Positions 47,466 to 57,736 of a stretch of DNA of 64,000 nucleotides are shown here, one piece after another. The stretch is from positions 62,001-126,000 of the forward strand of contig JAYQIC010000003.1 of NCBI GenBank assembly GCA_038141425.1, written 5' to 3'. Source of the DNA: UBA7985 sp038141425 (GTDB taxonomy: Bacteria; Pseudomonadota; Alphaproteobacteria; UBA7985). Every line of letters begins with the position of its first letter. The first letter of the stretch is position 1. A program made the position numbers and the translations under genes. The notes under the pieces were generated by a model. It made no database searches. It was not told where the DNA came from and saw only the letters and a list, made by a program, of their open reading frames with translations.

Positions 47466-48140
47466 ATGCGCCGCGCCGAAATTAACGAAATTATCAAGCA
47501 AGCTCAGTCGTTTATTGAGAGTTTTGGCTACGTCTTGCCTCCCTTTGCGCATTGGACGCCTTCCGACTGGGACGCGAACCGTGCGCAGGCTGGGGCCATC
47601 GTCGACGCTGCGCTGGGTTGGGATATCACCGACTACGGGCTGGGCCGGTTCGAGGAGACGGGGCTGTTCCTGTTCACCGTGCGCAACGGCAATGAGGCCG
47701 ATCTGCGCGCGGGCAGCGGTATGCTCTACGCCGAGAAAATCATGATTTCGCGCCGGGATCAGCTTTCACCCATGCACTACCACCGGGTTAAGGCCGAGGA
47801 CATCATCAATCGGGGTGGTGGAACGCTGGTGGTGGAGCTTTACCACCGCGAGGCCGAGGGTGAGGGGCTCGATCAGGAGCGACCCGTGACCGTGTTCTGT
47901 GACGGCATGCCCCGGACTGTGCAGGCCGGTGGTCGGATCGCGCTAGCGCCGGGCGAGTCCGTGACCCTGCTGCCGACCGTTTACCACGCCTTCTGGGGCG
48001 AGGGCGAAGACGTGCTCATCGGGGAGGTCTCCACCGTCAATGATGACCGGACTGACAACTATTTCCTCGACAAACTCGGCCGGTTTCCCGACATCGAAGA
48101 AGACGAGCCGCCCTATCGGTTGCTGGTCAAAGACTACTGA
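47466..48140 (+). CDS. D-lyxose/D-mannose ketol-isomerase
   Basis: 224 residues, intact, with AAGGATATA upstream of ATG 47466. Matches the D-lyxose isomerase family (cupin fold): INEIIKQAQSFIESFGYVLP, PFAHWTPSDW, KIMISRRDQLSPMHYHRVKA, EDIINRGGGTLVVELY and TVYHAFWGEGEDVLIGEVST. The His/His/Glu metal site is in MHYHRVKAE plus the late His. Converts D-lyxose to D-xylulose (and D-mannose to D-fructose). It ties the surrounding importer and dehydrogenases to pentose/hexose catabolism. Confidence 0.9.
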   Translation: MRRAEINEIIKQAQSFIESFGYVLPPFAHWTPSDWDANRAQAGAIVDAALGWDITDYGLGRFEETGLFLFTVRNGNEADLRAGSGMLYAEKIMISRRDQLSPMHYHRVKAEDIINRGGGTLVVELYHREAEGEGLDQERPVTVFCDGMPRTVQAGGRIALAPGESVTLLPTVYHAFWGEGEDVLIGEVSTVNDDRTDNYFLDKLGRFPDIEEDEPPYRLLVKDY

Positions 48141-48240
48141 GCACGCTGATTGTGGCCGGAACCACGGGGGCGGATAAGGGGCGGGGCTGGCGGGTCGGTA
48201 GAACCCTGAACAGTACCGACCGAGGGGAGAAGCAGGCGCT

Positions 48241-49163
48241 ATGTTCGAAGGCTTTATCGAAGAGCGGATCGACTGCGCGGGCACGCAGCTGTTTGTGCGC
48301 CGCAGTCCGGGGGCTGAGGGCAAGCCGCCGCTGCTCCTGCTGCACGGTTTTCCGCAGACCTCGGCCATGTGGCGGGGACGTGGCGCCCCGGCTCACCGAT
48401 GCGTTCGAGTTGATCTGCCCCGACCTGCGCGGCTATGGTGCTTCGGATAAGCCCGGCGCCGATCGTCCCATGGAGGACGCGGAGCACGCGCTCTATTCCA
48501 AGCGGGCTATGGGGCAGGATTTTGTGGCCTTGATGCAGGCGTTGGGACACGAGCGCTTCTTCGTCGTCGGTCACGACCGGGGGCGGACGGGTCGCCCACC
48601 GGATGGCGCTAGATCACCCCGCGCAGATCCCGGCGCTGATGGTGCTGGACATCGCCCCGACCCGGGAGATGTACGCCCGCGCCGACGCCCGCTTCGCAAC
48701 GGCTTACTGGCACTGGTTCTTTCTGACCCAGCCCTATCCAATCCCCGAGCGGATCATCGGCGCGGACCCGGACCTGTTCCTCGAACTGCGCACGCTGGGT
48801 TTGGGCGGTGGCGAGCACCCGTTCTCGGCACAAGCGCTGGAGGAGTACCGGCGCTGTCACCGCGACCCGGCGACCATCCACGCGATCTGCGAGGACTATC
48901 GCGCGGCCTACACCATCGACATTGCCCACGATGATGCCGACGGAGACCGGGAAGCGGGCAGCAAACTGCGCCAGCCTTTGTCGGTGCTGTGGGCCAGCGA
49001 CGGCATCATCGATGCGACCTACGGCGCGCTCGCGATCTGGCGGGAGCGGGCCGAGCAGGTCTCCGGGCGGGTTTTCGCCGGTAGCCACTATTTTCCCGAA
49101 GAACGGCCAGAAGAGCTGGCCGATGAGATCCGCGGGTTTTTCCTTGGCCGCAGCCTCGACTGA
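48241..49163 (+). CDS. Alpha/beta hydrolase, haloacetate-dehalogenase/epoxide-hydrolase type (frameshifted)
   Basis: ~305 residues. LLLLHGFPQTSAMW (oxyanion loop), ICPDLRGYGASDKP, and the nucleophile elbow VVGHDRGGRVAHRMALDHP with Asp instead of Ser, as in fluoroacetate dehalogenases. Cap domain YWHWFFLTQPYPIPERIIGA, acid PLSVLWASDG, and catalytic His in GSHYFPEERPEE. Frames break near 48378 (CGGGGACG) and 48590 (GGGGGCGG). Substrate could be a haloacid or an unrelated ester/epoxide. Confidence 0.82.
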
Positions 49164-49275
49164 GCTAGTATCGATCCGCGTGCCCGCGCTGTTTTTTTGA
49201 CGGAGCCTGCGGCGACGCTTCACGATCCAAGAGCCAAACCCAAAACCAAGCCGGACAGCAGGAGGAGTAACCCCC

Positions 49276-50286
49276 ATGATCAAGCGACGCCTGGGTGCCG
49301 ACGGCCCTGAAATCACCGCAGTGGGCTATGGCTCGATGAGCTTCGGCGCGGCCTATGGCCCGACCACGCGCGAGAACTCGGTCGCCATCCTCGACGCTAT
49401 GCAGGATCTGGGGCTCGATCACTTCGACACCGCCTACATCTACGCCGGGGGCGAGGCTGAGACTATTTTCGGCGATTATTGCCGACAGAGCCCGGCGGCG
49501 CGCGACTTCTTCACCGTCGCAACCAAGGGCGGGATCTTTACCGGACCGGCAGCGGACAATGACGGCTTTGCCAACAACAACAGCCGCGACTTTCTGACCG
49601 AGCAGCTGGATACCAGTCTCAGGCGCCTGGGGACCGACTGCGTCGACCTCTACTACCTGCACCGCTGGGACCGTGAGCGTACACCGATCGAGGAGGCAAT
49701 GGACACGCTGGCCGGGTTTGTGAAGGCGGGCAAGATCCGCTCGATCGGGCTGAGCGAAGTGGCGCCCAGCACCCTGCGCCGGGCTGCGGCCGTGCACCCG
49801 GTGGCGGCGGTGCAGAGCGAGTACAGTCTGTGGACCCGCCAGCCCGAGCTGGGCATGCTCCAGACCTGCGCCGCGTTGGGGACGGCCTTTGTGGCATTTT
49901 CCCCGGTGGGACGTGGGATGCTGACCGACCGGCCGGTACAGGTGGGTCAGGATCTGGGCGGGCAGTTCCTCGAGGGAAACCCCCGGTTCCTGGAGCCTAA
50001 CCTGAGCGCCAATCTTGTGTGGATTGAGGGCTTCCGCGCGCTGGCAGCGGACATGGGGGTACCGGCCGCGACCCTGGCCCAGGCCTGGGTGTTGGCCAAG
50101 GGCGGGCACTGCATCGCAATACCGGGTACGAGGTCGGTGGCGCACCTGCATGAAGCGGCGCAGGCGGCCCACCTGACACTGACCCCGGCGCAGGTCGATG
50201 CTATCGAAGCGGTTCTGCCGCTTGGTTTTGCCCAGGGGGACCGCTATAGCGAGGCCCAGTGGAAGGGGCAGGAGCGCTACTGTTGA
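49276..50286 (+). CDS. Aldo/keto reductase
   Basis: 336 residues, intact; AGGAGGAG upstream. AKR barrel with catalytic Asp and Tyr in FDTAYIYAGGEAE, Lys in VATKGGI and His in LYYLHRWD. The NADPH-binding end is AIPGTRSVAHLHEAAQA. Close to the YghZ/IolS-like group. Probably reduces a sugar-derived aldehyde or ketone, given the sugar genes upstream. Last gene before the drop in GC content. Confidence 0.9.
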   Translation: MIKRRLGADGPEITAVGYGSMSFGAAYGPTTRENSVAILDAMQDLGLDHFDTAYIYAGGEAETIFGDYCRQSPAARDFFTVATKGGIFTGPAADNDGFANNNSRDFLTEQLDTSLRRLGTDCVDLYYLHRWDRERTPIEEAMDTLAGFVKAGKIRSIGLSEVAPSTLRRAAAVHPVAAVQSEYSLWTRQPELGMLQTCAALGTAFVAFSPVGRGMLTDRPVQVGQDLGGQFLEGNPRFLEPNLSANLVWIEGFRALAADMGVPAATLAQAWVLAKGGHCIAIPGTRSVAHLHEAAQAAHLTLTPAQVDAIEAVLPLGFAQGDRYSEAQWKGQERYC

Positions 50287-50390
50287 GCCGCCGTGGCCCG
50301 CACCTTGACGTAATATTCATGCGATGTCGGCCTGCATTTTTTTCATCTGACGCATACGGAGGTGGAAGTTAACCATTAGGCAACTCAGAG

Positions 50391-51467
50391 TTATTGGTCG
50401 TCGTCAAATTGTGGGTGCTCCCCAGACCAGGCACGACGCAATAGTTTCTCGATTGCTATACGGTTCATAGGCCTTGGGTTCCAGTAAGGTTTATTCATTG
50501 TCTCACTCACAATAACCTCGATCCTGTGCTCGGGCATCCCCAGATCCTGAAGGCTCGTCTGAATCTTCAATTCCTGGTTTAAAGCAAAGAGCGCTTTGGC
50601 AGGATCGCTCGCTCCAAGAGCCCCTCCTAGAAGCTCAATAGCAGGTGCTGCCGCCCGTGAGTTGTAGGCGACTACATGCGGCAAAATGTTAGCATGAGTA
50701 TCTGCATGAGGAAGATCAAAGGCTCCGCCGATAGCGTGGCACAGCTTGTGATGTAAAGCTGTTGGAACCTGACCCTGAACTGACGAACAAAGCCAGGCGC
50801 CATAAAGAGCCCCAGAACGTCCGTCTTTATTTTCAGCATCAGCTACAATCTGCGGTAAAGCCCGGTAGAGAGTGGAAATACCTTCCACTGCCATTAACCT
50901 TACAACAGGATTGGTACCGCGGGCATAGAGCGCCTCTACAGCGTGTGCGATCGCGTTTAGTCCAGAAGCCGCTGAGAGATGGGCAGAGAGTGAGAAGGTT
51001 AAACTAACATCATAAATCACCGTCTCTGGAAGAACTTTCATCGACGTTAAAGTTGTCTTTACCCCAGCCTTCGTCTGCCCGAGATACGGTGTCATCTCTG
51101 ATCCCGCATAAGTCGTAGGAATTACAATCTGTGGACAATCCGTCTGCAGCGCGAGTGCCTTTCCGAGCCCTATTGTAGACCCACCTCCAATCGCAACTGT
51201 TCCGTCTGCTTTCAGATTAAAAAAGTTTTCCAGGGCATGTTCCGTTATCTCTACGGGAGTATGCATTTGTGCCTTCGAGTACAGCCCGGCGCATCTCTCC
51301 CCAAACATATTGGTTATTAGTGCTCCTTTGTTGGCAGAGCCTGGGGTCGTAAGAACTAATGGGCGATGCATGCCCAGCTTATGAGCTTCGTCTACTACGG
51401 ACTTTAAGGTGTTATAGCCAAAGACTACACGTGATGGGAGGGAATTGTATTCGAAGGCTTCAGTCAT
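50391..51467 (-). CDS. Maleylacetate reductase (iron-containing alcohol dehydrogenase family)
   Basis: 358 residues from ATG 51467, intact. Family features: VVFGYNTLKSVVDEAHKLG, GTVAIGGGSTIGLGKALAL (NAD binding), the maleylacetate-reductase motif IPTTYAGSEMTPYLGQT, ALHHKLCHAIGGAFDLPHAD and THANILPHVVAYN. Reduces maleylacetate to 3-oxoadipate, the last funnel step of hydroxyquinol and chlorocatechol pathways. Diverges from the dienelactone hydrolase gene, with a shared regulatory region containing the CGTATTATGG site. Confidence 0.88.
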   Translation of the reverse strand: MTEAFEYNSLPSRVVFGYNTLKSVVDEAHKLGMHRPLVLTTPGSANKGALITNMFGERCAGLYSKAQMHTPVEITEHALENFFNLKADGTVAIGGGSTIGLGKALALQTDCPQIVIPTTYAGSEMTPYLGQTKAGVKTTLTSMKVLPETVIYDVSLTFSLSAHLSAASGLNAIAHAVEALYARGTNPVVRLMAVEGISTLYRALPQIVADAENKDGRSGALYGAWLCSSVQGQVPTALHHKLCHAIGGAFDLPHADTHANILPHVVAYNSRAAAPAIELLGGALGASDPAKALFALNQELKIQTSLQDLGMPEHRIEVIVSETMNKPYWNPRPMNRIAIEKLLRRAWSGEHPQFDDDQ

Positions 51468-51581
51468 TGAATGTTCCAGCCAACCAGAATTCTGCAGAAT
51501 TCGTTTCACGACTTATTCGACCTTCAAGCATCTGATTTCAATTTCTCCGTCTGTCAGGCCAAGCAACTTGAAAGCCAATAT

Positions 51582-51597
51582 CGTATTATGGTATTAT
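51582..51597. promoter_or_regulatory. Candidate operator/promoter element, copy 1
   Basis: CGTATTATGGTATTAT, a direct repeat GTATTAT-G-GTATTAT, 35 bases before the dienelactone hydrolase gene. It differs at one base from 54651-54666, upstream of the TRAP operon. Likely target of the GntR regulator encoded between them. Confidence 0.55.
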
Positions 51598-51631
51598 CAT
51601 GCAATCAATAATTTCACTGTAGAGATTTTGC

Positions 51632-52320
51632 ATGGCAAACATTTCGGTATCTGTTTCGGGCTGCGAGATGGCAGCGGATTTGTGGAGGCCAAAAAACGTA
51701 CCTGCACCGGGTATCGTGCTGCTTCAAGAGATTTTTGGTGTGAACGACTTTGTCAGATGGATTGGGGGAAGGTTAGCTGATGAGGGTTTCGTCGTTATTG
51801 CCCCTGATCTTTTTCACAGAATGGAACCGGGCGTGGATCTGGGATACGACGATGAAAGCCGCGAAAAAGCTCTAAGTTACTATTCTCAGCTTGATCAGAA
51901 GCTGGCTCAGGATGACTCTGAAGCTGCGGTTAAAGCTCTTTCTAATCTGCCTTATTGTAATGGTCGAGTTGCTGCTGTTGGATTTTGTCTCGGTGGTAAA
52001 ATCGTCTTGAATGCAGCGGCTAGGAGCAAGATCGATGCCGGAGTGGCTTTCATCCAGTCGAGGTCTTAACTTACCACGAAAACCTTAAGGATATTTGCTG
52101 CCCTGTGCAGATCCATATTGGCAGTGAGGATTCTCACTCGACCTCTGAGGCTCGAAGCTTACTTCAAGCCGCCATGCGTGAGATTGAATTTGGTGAGTAT
52201 CATCTGCATGAGGGCGGGCAGCATGGTTTCTTTAATCCTGTTCGCGATACCGCTTATCACCCTGAGGCAACAGCGGAGGCGTATAGCGACCTTGTTCGGT
52301 TTCTTCGTGACAATCTTTAG
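51632..52320 (+). CDS. Dienelactone hydrolase (carboxymethylenebutenolidase family, frameshifted)
   Basis: ~229 residues. Conserved Glu in IVLLQEIFGVNDFVR, nucleophile Cys in VAAVGFCLGGKIV, Asp in HIGSEDSHS and His in GGQHGFFNPVRD make up the dienelactone hydrolase active site. One frame break near 52050 gives a false stop; the rest (HENLKDICCPVQIHIGSEDS to SDLVRFLRDNL) follows in the next frame. Hydrolyses dienelactone to maleylacetate, which fits the adjacent maleylacetate reductase. Confidence 0.88.
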
Positions 52321-52462
52321 GGCCTTGGGCCATTGGCACCTTAACCATTAAATCACTTGTGCTGACCAGCACCATCAAAGTCTTGCGGTTTAAGTTTGGC
52401 TGCAAATTGTGATTCTAATTTACTCACTCAAAATACCAATTCTTCCAGTTAAGGAGACCGTA

Positions 52463-52863
52463 ATGAAAAAATACTGACTTTGAAGAAGGCATGAAAATCA
52501 GAAGAGAGGTTATGGGAGATTTATATGTGGATCGCGCCCTTCACAAAATGTCAGATTTCAATCGGGATCTTCAGGATCTTTTGACCAGGTACTGTTGGAA
52601 AGATGTTTGGGGAAGACCAGGCTTGGACCGGAAAACTCGAAGCCTCTTGAATATTGTCATGTTAACAGCGTTGAACCGTCATCATGAGTTGAAGTCACGT
52701 AATGGGGGCTGTAAATAATGGCTGCAAAACCGAGGAGATTTCAGAGGCACTTCTTCAGGCCACTGTGTATTGCGGGTTTCCGGCTGGTATCGACGGATTT
52801 AGGACCGCTAAGTCTGTGCTCGAAAAGCATGGAATAATACCTGTTGACCAAAAGGCTTCCTAA
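52463..52863 (+). CDS. Carboxymuconolactone decarboxylase family protein (frameshifted)
   Basis: ~133 residues. AAGGAG upstream of ATG 52463. One A too many in the ATGAAAAAAT run gives a false early stop; repaired, it reads MKNTDFEEGMKIRREVMGD. Then FNRDLQDLLTRYCWKDVWGR, GLDRKTRSLLNIVMLTALNR and, after a second break near 52705, NNGCKTEEISEALLQATVYC. This is the PcaC-like fold of 4-carboxymuconolactone decarboxylases and related AhpD-like enzymes; which activity is present cannot be decided. Confidence 0.8.
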
Positions 52864-52866
52864 GAG

Positions 52867-53766
52867 ATGAGTACAATAGGATTTGTAGGTCTTGGCGTCA
52901 TGGGGCTTCCAATGGCGGGGCAATTAGTATCTGCCGGTTATTCCGTCCTGGGCTTCGATAAGTCCTCAAGAGCTCTCGAACAAGCGGTAGAGCTGGGTAT
53001 TGATCCTTACGAGGGGTCGCTAGACGAGCTTGCTCGATGTTCAAATCTCGTCATCTTGATGTTGCCGACCGGCGATATCGTAAAAGATGTAGTTTTCGGT
53101 GGGGAGAACCCAGGTCTTCATGGAGGCCTTCGCCCCGGCAGTATTATCGTTGACATGTCTTCGGTTTCTCCTTCCAAACAAAGGAACTTGCAGAGCGCTT
53201 GGCTGCAAACGGTATTCGGCTGGTTGACGCGCCAGTCTCTGGCAACGTCGGCAGGGCGCGAACAGGGCAGCTGACTGTGATGGCAGGGGGTGATGATGAT
53301 GCAGTAGCAAGTGTTCGAAGACCGCTTGAGGCTATGTCAGACCAGATATTTCACGTAGGCCCAGTTGGGGCTGGTCATGCAATAAAATCGCTGAATAACC
53401 TGTTATCAGCTTCTGGCTTAATTGCTGCTGCTGAAGCGATGCTGATCGGGAAGAAGTTTGGGCTGGACAGCCAGAAAATGCTCAATGTCTTAAATGCATC
53501 AACGGGGAGAAATAACTCAACTGAGAACAAGATAGGTCAGTTTGTCCTAACTCGTAATTTCAATGGAGGTTTTGCGCTCAAACTTATGGAGAAGGATATA
53601 AAAATTGCTTTAGATTTGGCCCGCCAATGTGGGTGTTCCAAGCATTCAAAGTGCGATCACCAGCGAAATAGTCAGTGCAGCAAACATGACTGAAAAGGAA
53701 GGCTCTGATCATACTACTGTAGTTAAGTTTCTTGAAAGCCTTGCTGGAGACGTCCAGCTTGATTAA
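52867..53766 (+). CDS. 3-hydroxyacid dehydrogenase, GarR/tartronate-semialdehyde-reductase type (frameshifted)
   Basis: ~299 residues. N-terminal Rossmann motif IGFVGLGVMGLPMAGQLVSA, VILMLPTGDIVKDVVFG, PGSIIVDMSSVSPS, the substrate motif VDAPVSGNVGRARTGQLTVM, and the catalytic Lys in GHAIKSLNNLLSASGL. Frames break near 53195 and 53630 (VPSIQSAITSEIVSAANMTE follows). Oxidises or reduces a short beta-hydroxyacid with NAD(P). Three bases after the decarboxylase gene, same operon. Confidence 0.86.
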
Positions 53767-53775
53767 TTGAAACGC

Positions 53776-54479
53776 TTATAAGGATATTTTTCTCTTCCTC
53801 GGCTTTGGCATAGGTTGCTCGTCTCGTTGTTTAATTAACACCGTCCGTGCAACCTCAGACACGCAATCGATGTGGTCAATAAATGCAGCCTCTGCGGCAG
53901 CGGCATTTCTAGTCTTGATTGCTTCAAACACTCGGGCGAGTTCGTTCACGGTATTGGGCAGGCGTCCGGGAGATGAAAGTGTCGTGACACGCAGGACTGC
54001 TACTCGAGTGTGTATGCGATCGAGCATGCCGCGTAGCGGTTTGTTGTCAATTGTCTCGAGAACCTCCTCATGAAATTCTGAAACTCCATTCAGGACCGCG
54101 GCCACGTCGTTTTTTTCAGCAGCGTCTTTTATTTTTTCAAAGCTCCGACCAACCTTCGATATGTCTCTTGCTGAGGCGATTTCAACAAATTTGCGTGTGG
54201 CTAGTCCAAAGAGAATTCCTCTGACTTCAAAGATTTGCACGGCTTCTTCAGGTGAAAGTACGGCTACTACTGGTCCAATATTCGGGATGTTTTCAACCAG
54301 GCCTTCAGATTCAAGTTCCCGTAAAACTTCGCGAATGATAGTTCGGCTCACCGCATAGCGATCACACAGTTCCGCTCGATTAGCCGAGTTCCCGGTTTAA
54401 AAACCATATTAGCTAGATCGTCCTTAATTTCTTGCGCAACTTCCTGCCGCAACGGTGCTGCTACCTTGGCTCTGGCCAT
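53776..54479 (-). CDS. GntR-family (FCD) transcriptional regulator (frameshifted)
   Basis: ~233 residues from ATG 54479. VAQEIKDDLANMVFKPGTRL, then (after a one-base loss near 54375) LCDRYAVSRTIIREVLRELE and SEGLVENIPNIGPVVAVLSP form the winged helix. The FCD domain follows (EEAVQIFEVRGILFGLATRK, FHEEVLETIDNKPLRGMLDR), with a basic C-terminal tail KPRKRKISL. Divergent from the TRAP operon and convergent with the dehydrogenase. It is the only regulator in the low-GC island and so the likely reader of the CGTATTATGG sites. Confidence 0.86.
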
Positions 54480-54650
54480 GTCGCGCATCCCTTCAAACAA
54501 ACACAAAATTTTGGTCAAACCGTATTACAAAATACCTCGGTCTATAGCGCCACTTTCGACGTATCGCTACAACGCTAAAGCATTCTGGGTTGTTCGGTCT
54601 TATTTGGCTAGAGCTTTCCTGTAGGCAGACACCAAAAACGTATCATATTG

Positions 54651-54666
54651 CGTATTATGGTAGTAT
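54651..54666. promoter_or_regulatory. Candidate operator/promoter element, copy 2
   Basis: CGTATTATGGTAGTAT, 15 of 16 bases as in 51582-51597, 59 bases before the TRAP binding-protein gene. A further related inverted motif GTATTACAAAATAC lies at 54522-54535, next to the gntR start. Confidence 0.55.
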
Positions 54667-54724
54667 GGTTTAAAGCCATCAGGGCAACCTTCGACTCAGG
54701 GTGCAACAAACTTGGAGAGTTAAA

Positions 54725-55739
54725 ATGTTCAAACCAAACGCAAGAAAATGGACGGTTTTGTTCGCCGGCCTAGTTCTGGCTGCAGGAGGTGCTGCGGCGC
54801 AGGTCGACGGGCCGAAGGTGGATTGGGACCTTAATGCTCATGGTGGCTCGCGGGCTCTGACCCGCGGGATTGAAGCGATGTCTTCATACGTTTCTGAACA
54901 AACCGGCGGCAACTTCAGTATCGAAATTCACTATGGCGGTGCCCTCGGAAAACCACAGGACAATATTGATAGCATTAAGCTGGGGGCATTCTGAAATGGG
55001 CCTTTGGTGCTCGTGCTGGTCTCCGGCCAAGGCTCCTGCTCTGTCAGCATTGACCTTGCCATTCCTGCCCCTCGAAAGTGCAGATGAGGTGGCTCGGGTG
55101 CACCAATCGTATTTAGGGCATCCAGTATTAGTTGAAGAGGCTTCAAAATGGGGAGCCATCTATCTGACAACTCAAATCATTCCAGAGAGTACTATCATGG
55201 GCAAAGGGAATGCGCCTAGTAGCTTGGAAGACCTCAAAGGAATGCGTATTCGCGGTATCGGTAACGGAGCAAAGGTTGTCGACCTTCTGGGCGCCACGAC
55301 GGTGTCTATGGCATCACCTGAAACTTATCAGGCCATGCAACGAGGCATGTTGGATGGCGTGTCTTTCCCGATTTATGGATACTCTGCATTCAAGATTGAC
55401 GAGTTATCTGATTGGTATTCAGACGATATAAAATTTGGGCGTTTGGTTACAGTGTCACTCGTCAACAAAAACGCTTTCGACGAGCTACCTGAGCAATATC
55501 AGCTAGTCCTTCTTGATGCCGGTCCTGTCGCGCAGTCCGCGCTTAAAGAAGCATATGGCAATATGGAAGAGCTTAACTTTCCAAAATGGGAAGAAATGGG
55601 CATTCAGCGGGTTCGTTTTGATGCTGAATCGGTCGCTGCAATGGAGACAGAGAATGCAGCGTCCTTTTATGCCGATTGGGTGGAAACTGTTACTGACCGC
55701 GGGGTTCCTGGACAGGGAAATGCTAACCTTCCTTCTTAA
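54725..55739 (+). CDS. TRAP transporter substrate-binding protein DctP (frameshifted)
   Basis: ~338 residues. Signal peptide KWTVLFAGLVLAAGGAAAQ. DctP body: FSIEIHYGGALGKPQDNIDS, ALSALTLPFLPLESADEVAR, SLEDLKGMRIRGIGNGAKVV, GATTVSMASPETYQAMQRGM and LDGVSFPIYGYSAFKIDELS. A frame break near 54990 gives a false stop. The conserved Arg that binds the ligand carboxylate is in MRIRGIG. Captures a carboxylate in the periplasm for DctQM. Confidence 0.88.
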
Positions 55740-55773
55740 CGAGGCGGCTAGCAATTAAGTTCGCGATTTACAT

Positions 55774-55819
55774 GCGGAGCATCTGAGTATTCCAATATTT
55801 AAGGCGCTCCGCAATTTTT
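55774..55819 (+). terminator. Hairpin terminator/attenuator between dctP and dctQ
   Basis: TGCGGAGC / GCTCCGCA stem with a 25-base loop, followed by ATTTTT. Position fits reduced expression of the membrane subunits relative to the binding protein. Confidence 0.65.
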
Positions 55820-55835
55820 CCCCAAAGGGCTTGAG

Positions 55836-56415
55836 ATGAACGATTTTGATCAAATGGTTGCTGGCAGCTTAAGCTTTGCTGACTCGATACTGCAAAAGCT
55901 AGAATTTGCGACTGCAATTGTGGGAGCAATCTTCATCTTTCTGCTCATGATGGCAGGTGTGTCTGAAGTCTTGCTTCGCACAATTTTTAACTCACCAATT
56001 CCAGGATATATCGAGGCGGTTCAGATTAGCATGGTCGCCTTCGCAATTCTGCCGATTTCTTATTGTTATCAGAGGGATGGGCACCTTAAAATGGATCTTT
56101 TGGTTCGTAAATTGACCGGTAGATCTAGCTGGTTTTTGAAGAGTATCGCCACCTTTTTGGGCTTGGCCTTCATTATAATAATCCTGCCTGCCGTATACGA
56201 TTTTTTCCATAATTCCTTCGTCCTTGGTGAACTCGACAATGAACATGGACTGGCCAGTCTGGCCTTCGAAGCTTGCTGCTCTCACGGGGATTGCTCTTCT
56301 CCTTTTGCGCTTAGGCCTCGAAGTCGTGGCGCTTTTACGAATGGCCTTTAATCCGGCTCTCCGTCCCGTTGCTTTGCCTAGAAAGCTGGATCCAATCAAC
56401 GACGCTGTCGATTGA
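55836..56415 (+). CDS. TRAP transporter small permease DctQ (frameshifted)
   Basis: ~192 residues, four membrane helices: AIVGAIFIFLLMMAGVSEVL, IEAVQISMVAFAILPISYCY, SIATFLGLAFIIIILPAVYD and, after a break near 56225, LAALTGIALLLLRLGLEVVA. RDGHLKMDLL is the DctQ signature between helices 2 and 3. True stop TGA 56413-56415. Confidence 0.86.
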
Positions 56416-56426
56416 GGGCAATCACT

Positions 56427-57733
56427 ATGGAACCAACCACCATTGGCCTTTTGGGTTTCGTCGCGCTAGTCGTTTTAATTTTTATTGGTGTGAGGATCTT
56501 TATTGCAGCTGGCATAGTAGGCTTCGTGGGGCTTTTGATCCTCAAGGATTGAGAGTCGCGGCGGGAGTTGCTGGGATGGCTCCGCACTCCGAAGTTTCCA
56601 GTTTCGCACTCTCGGTCTTGCCAATGTTCATACTAATTGGCTTCTTCGCTCATCACGGTGGTCTCGTGAAAGGTGCCTTTAGGTTTGCAAAGGCATGGCT
56701 TGGTTGGCTGCCGGGTGGTCTTGCGATCGGAACAGTTTTCGCCACCGCAACATTTGGGGCCGTTTCGGGGGCTAGTAGTGCGACTGCGGCTGTCTTTTCC
56801 CATATCGCCATTCCAGAAATGCTGAAGAATAAATATCAGCCAGCGATATCTGCAGCAGTAGTAGCGGCGGGCGGGACGTTGGCCTCGCTCATCCCTCCAT
56901 CAGCGATTCTGGTGATCTACGGCATTATCGTTGAGGAATCTGTTGGTGACTTACTATTAGCTGGCTTTATTCCCGGCGCCATCACAGCGCTTATTTATAT
57001 TGTTCTTCTTGTCGGCTGGTTCAAAATAAAACCGTCTTTGGGCCCCTCGGTATCTGGGATTACTTGGGGCGAGAGATTTGCAAGCATTGGGGGTGTCTTG
57101 CCCATAGTAGCCGTAGTTGGCGTCATCATGGGGGGCATGTACACGGGGTGGGCGACACCGACAGAAGTTGGTGCGCTGGGCGCCTTCATAATGTTTGCCA
57201 TCGCTTTAGTCAGGGGGAGACTGCGGTTCGAGAATTTCACGCAGTCTTTGCTCGAGACAGTCAAACTTTCGGTGATGATTTTCTCAGTGATTTGGGGGAT
57301 CGTTACGTTTGTTAGATTTCTTGGCTTTGCGGGCCTGCCTAACGCTGCTGCAGAGTGGGTGACTGCTCTACCGATTTCACCGATGGCGACCCTACTCTTA
57401 ATTCTTTTGATGTATGTTGTGCTTGGTATGTTCATGAACGGTATCGGCATGCTTTTGTTGACGCTTCCGGTCATTCATCCAGTGATCATCAGTCTAGGAT
57501 TTGATCCAATCTGGTTTGGCATAATTCTAGTAAAAATGGTTGAGATCGGCCTCGTAACTCCACCTATAGGGTTAAACTGCTACGTTGTAGCTGGGGTTAG
57601 ACAGGACATCCCCATTGAGAGAATTTTTCGAGCGGTTCTGCCCTTTGTGGTTGCAGATCTTGCTGCAGTAGCACTTTTCATTGCTTTTCCAGAAATCGTT
57701 ACTTTTCTTCCCGATTTGGTCAGGAGGCAATGA
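56427..57733 (+). CDS. TRAP transporter large permease DctM (frameshifted)
   Basis: ~435 residues, about 12 membrane helices. Starts MEPTTIGLLGFVALVVLIFI; a frame break near 56550 (false stop after LLILKD). The DctM signature stretch is MFILIGFFAHHGGLVKGAFR, then FGAVSGASSATAAVFSHIAI, GGTLASLIPPSAILVIYGII, GMYTGWATPTEVGALGAF and EIGLVTPPIGLNCYVVAGVR. Imports a carboxylate with Na+/H+. Last of the three TRAP genes; an enolase-superfamily gene follows after three bases. Confidence 0.9.
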
Positions 57734-57736
57734 TCA

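Noticed and set aside
49177..49198. Terminator-like CGCG-TGCC-CGCG followed by seven T after the hydrolase gene
   Set aside because: Stem of only four pairs; too weak to call.
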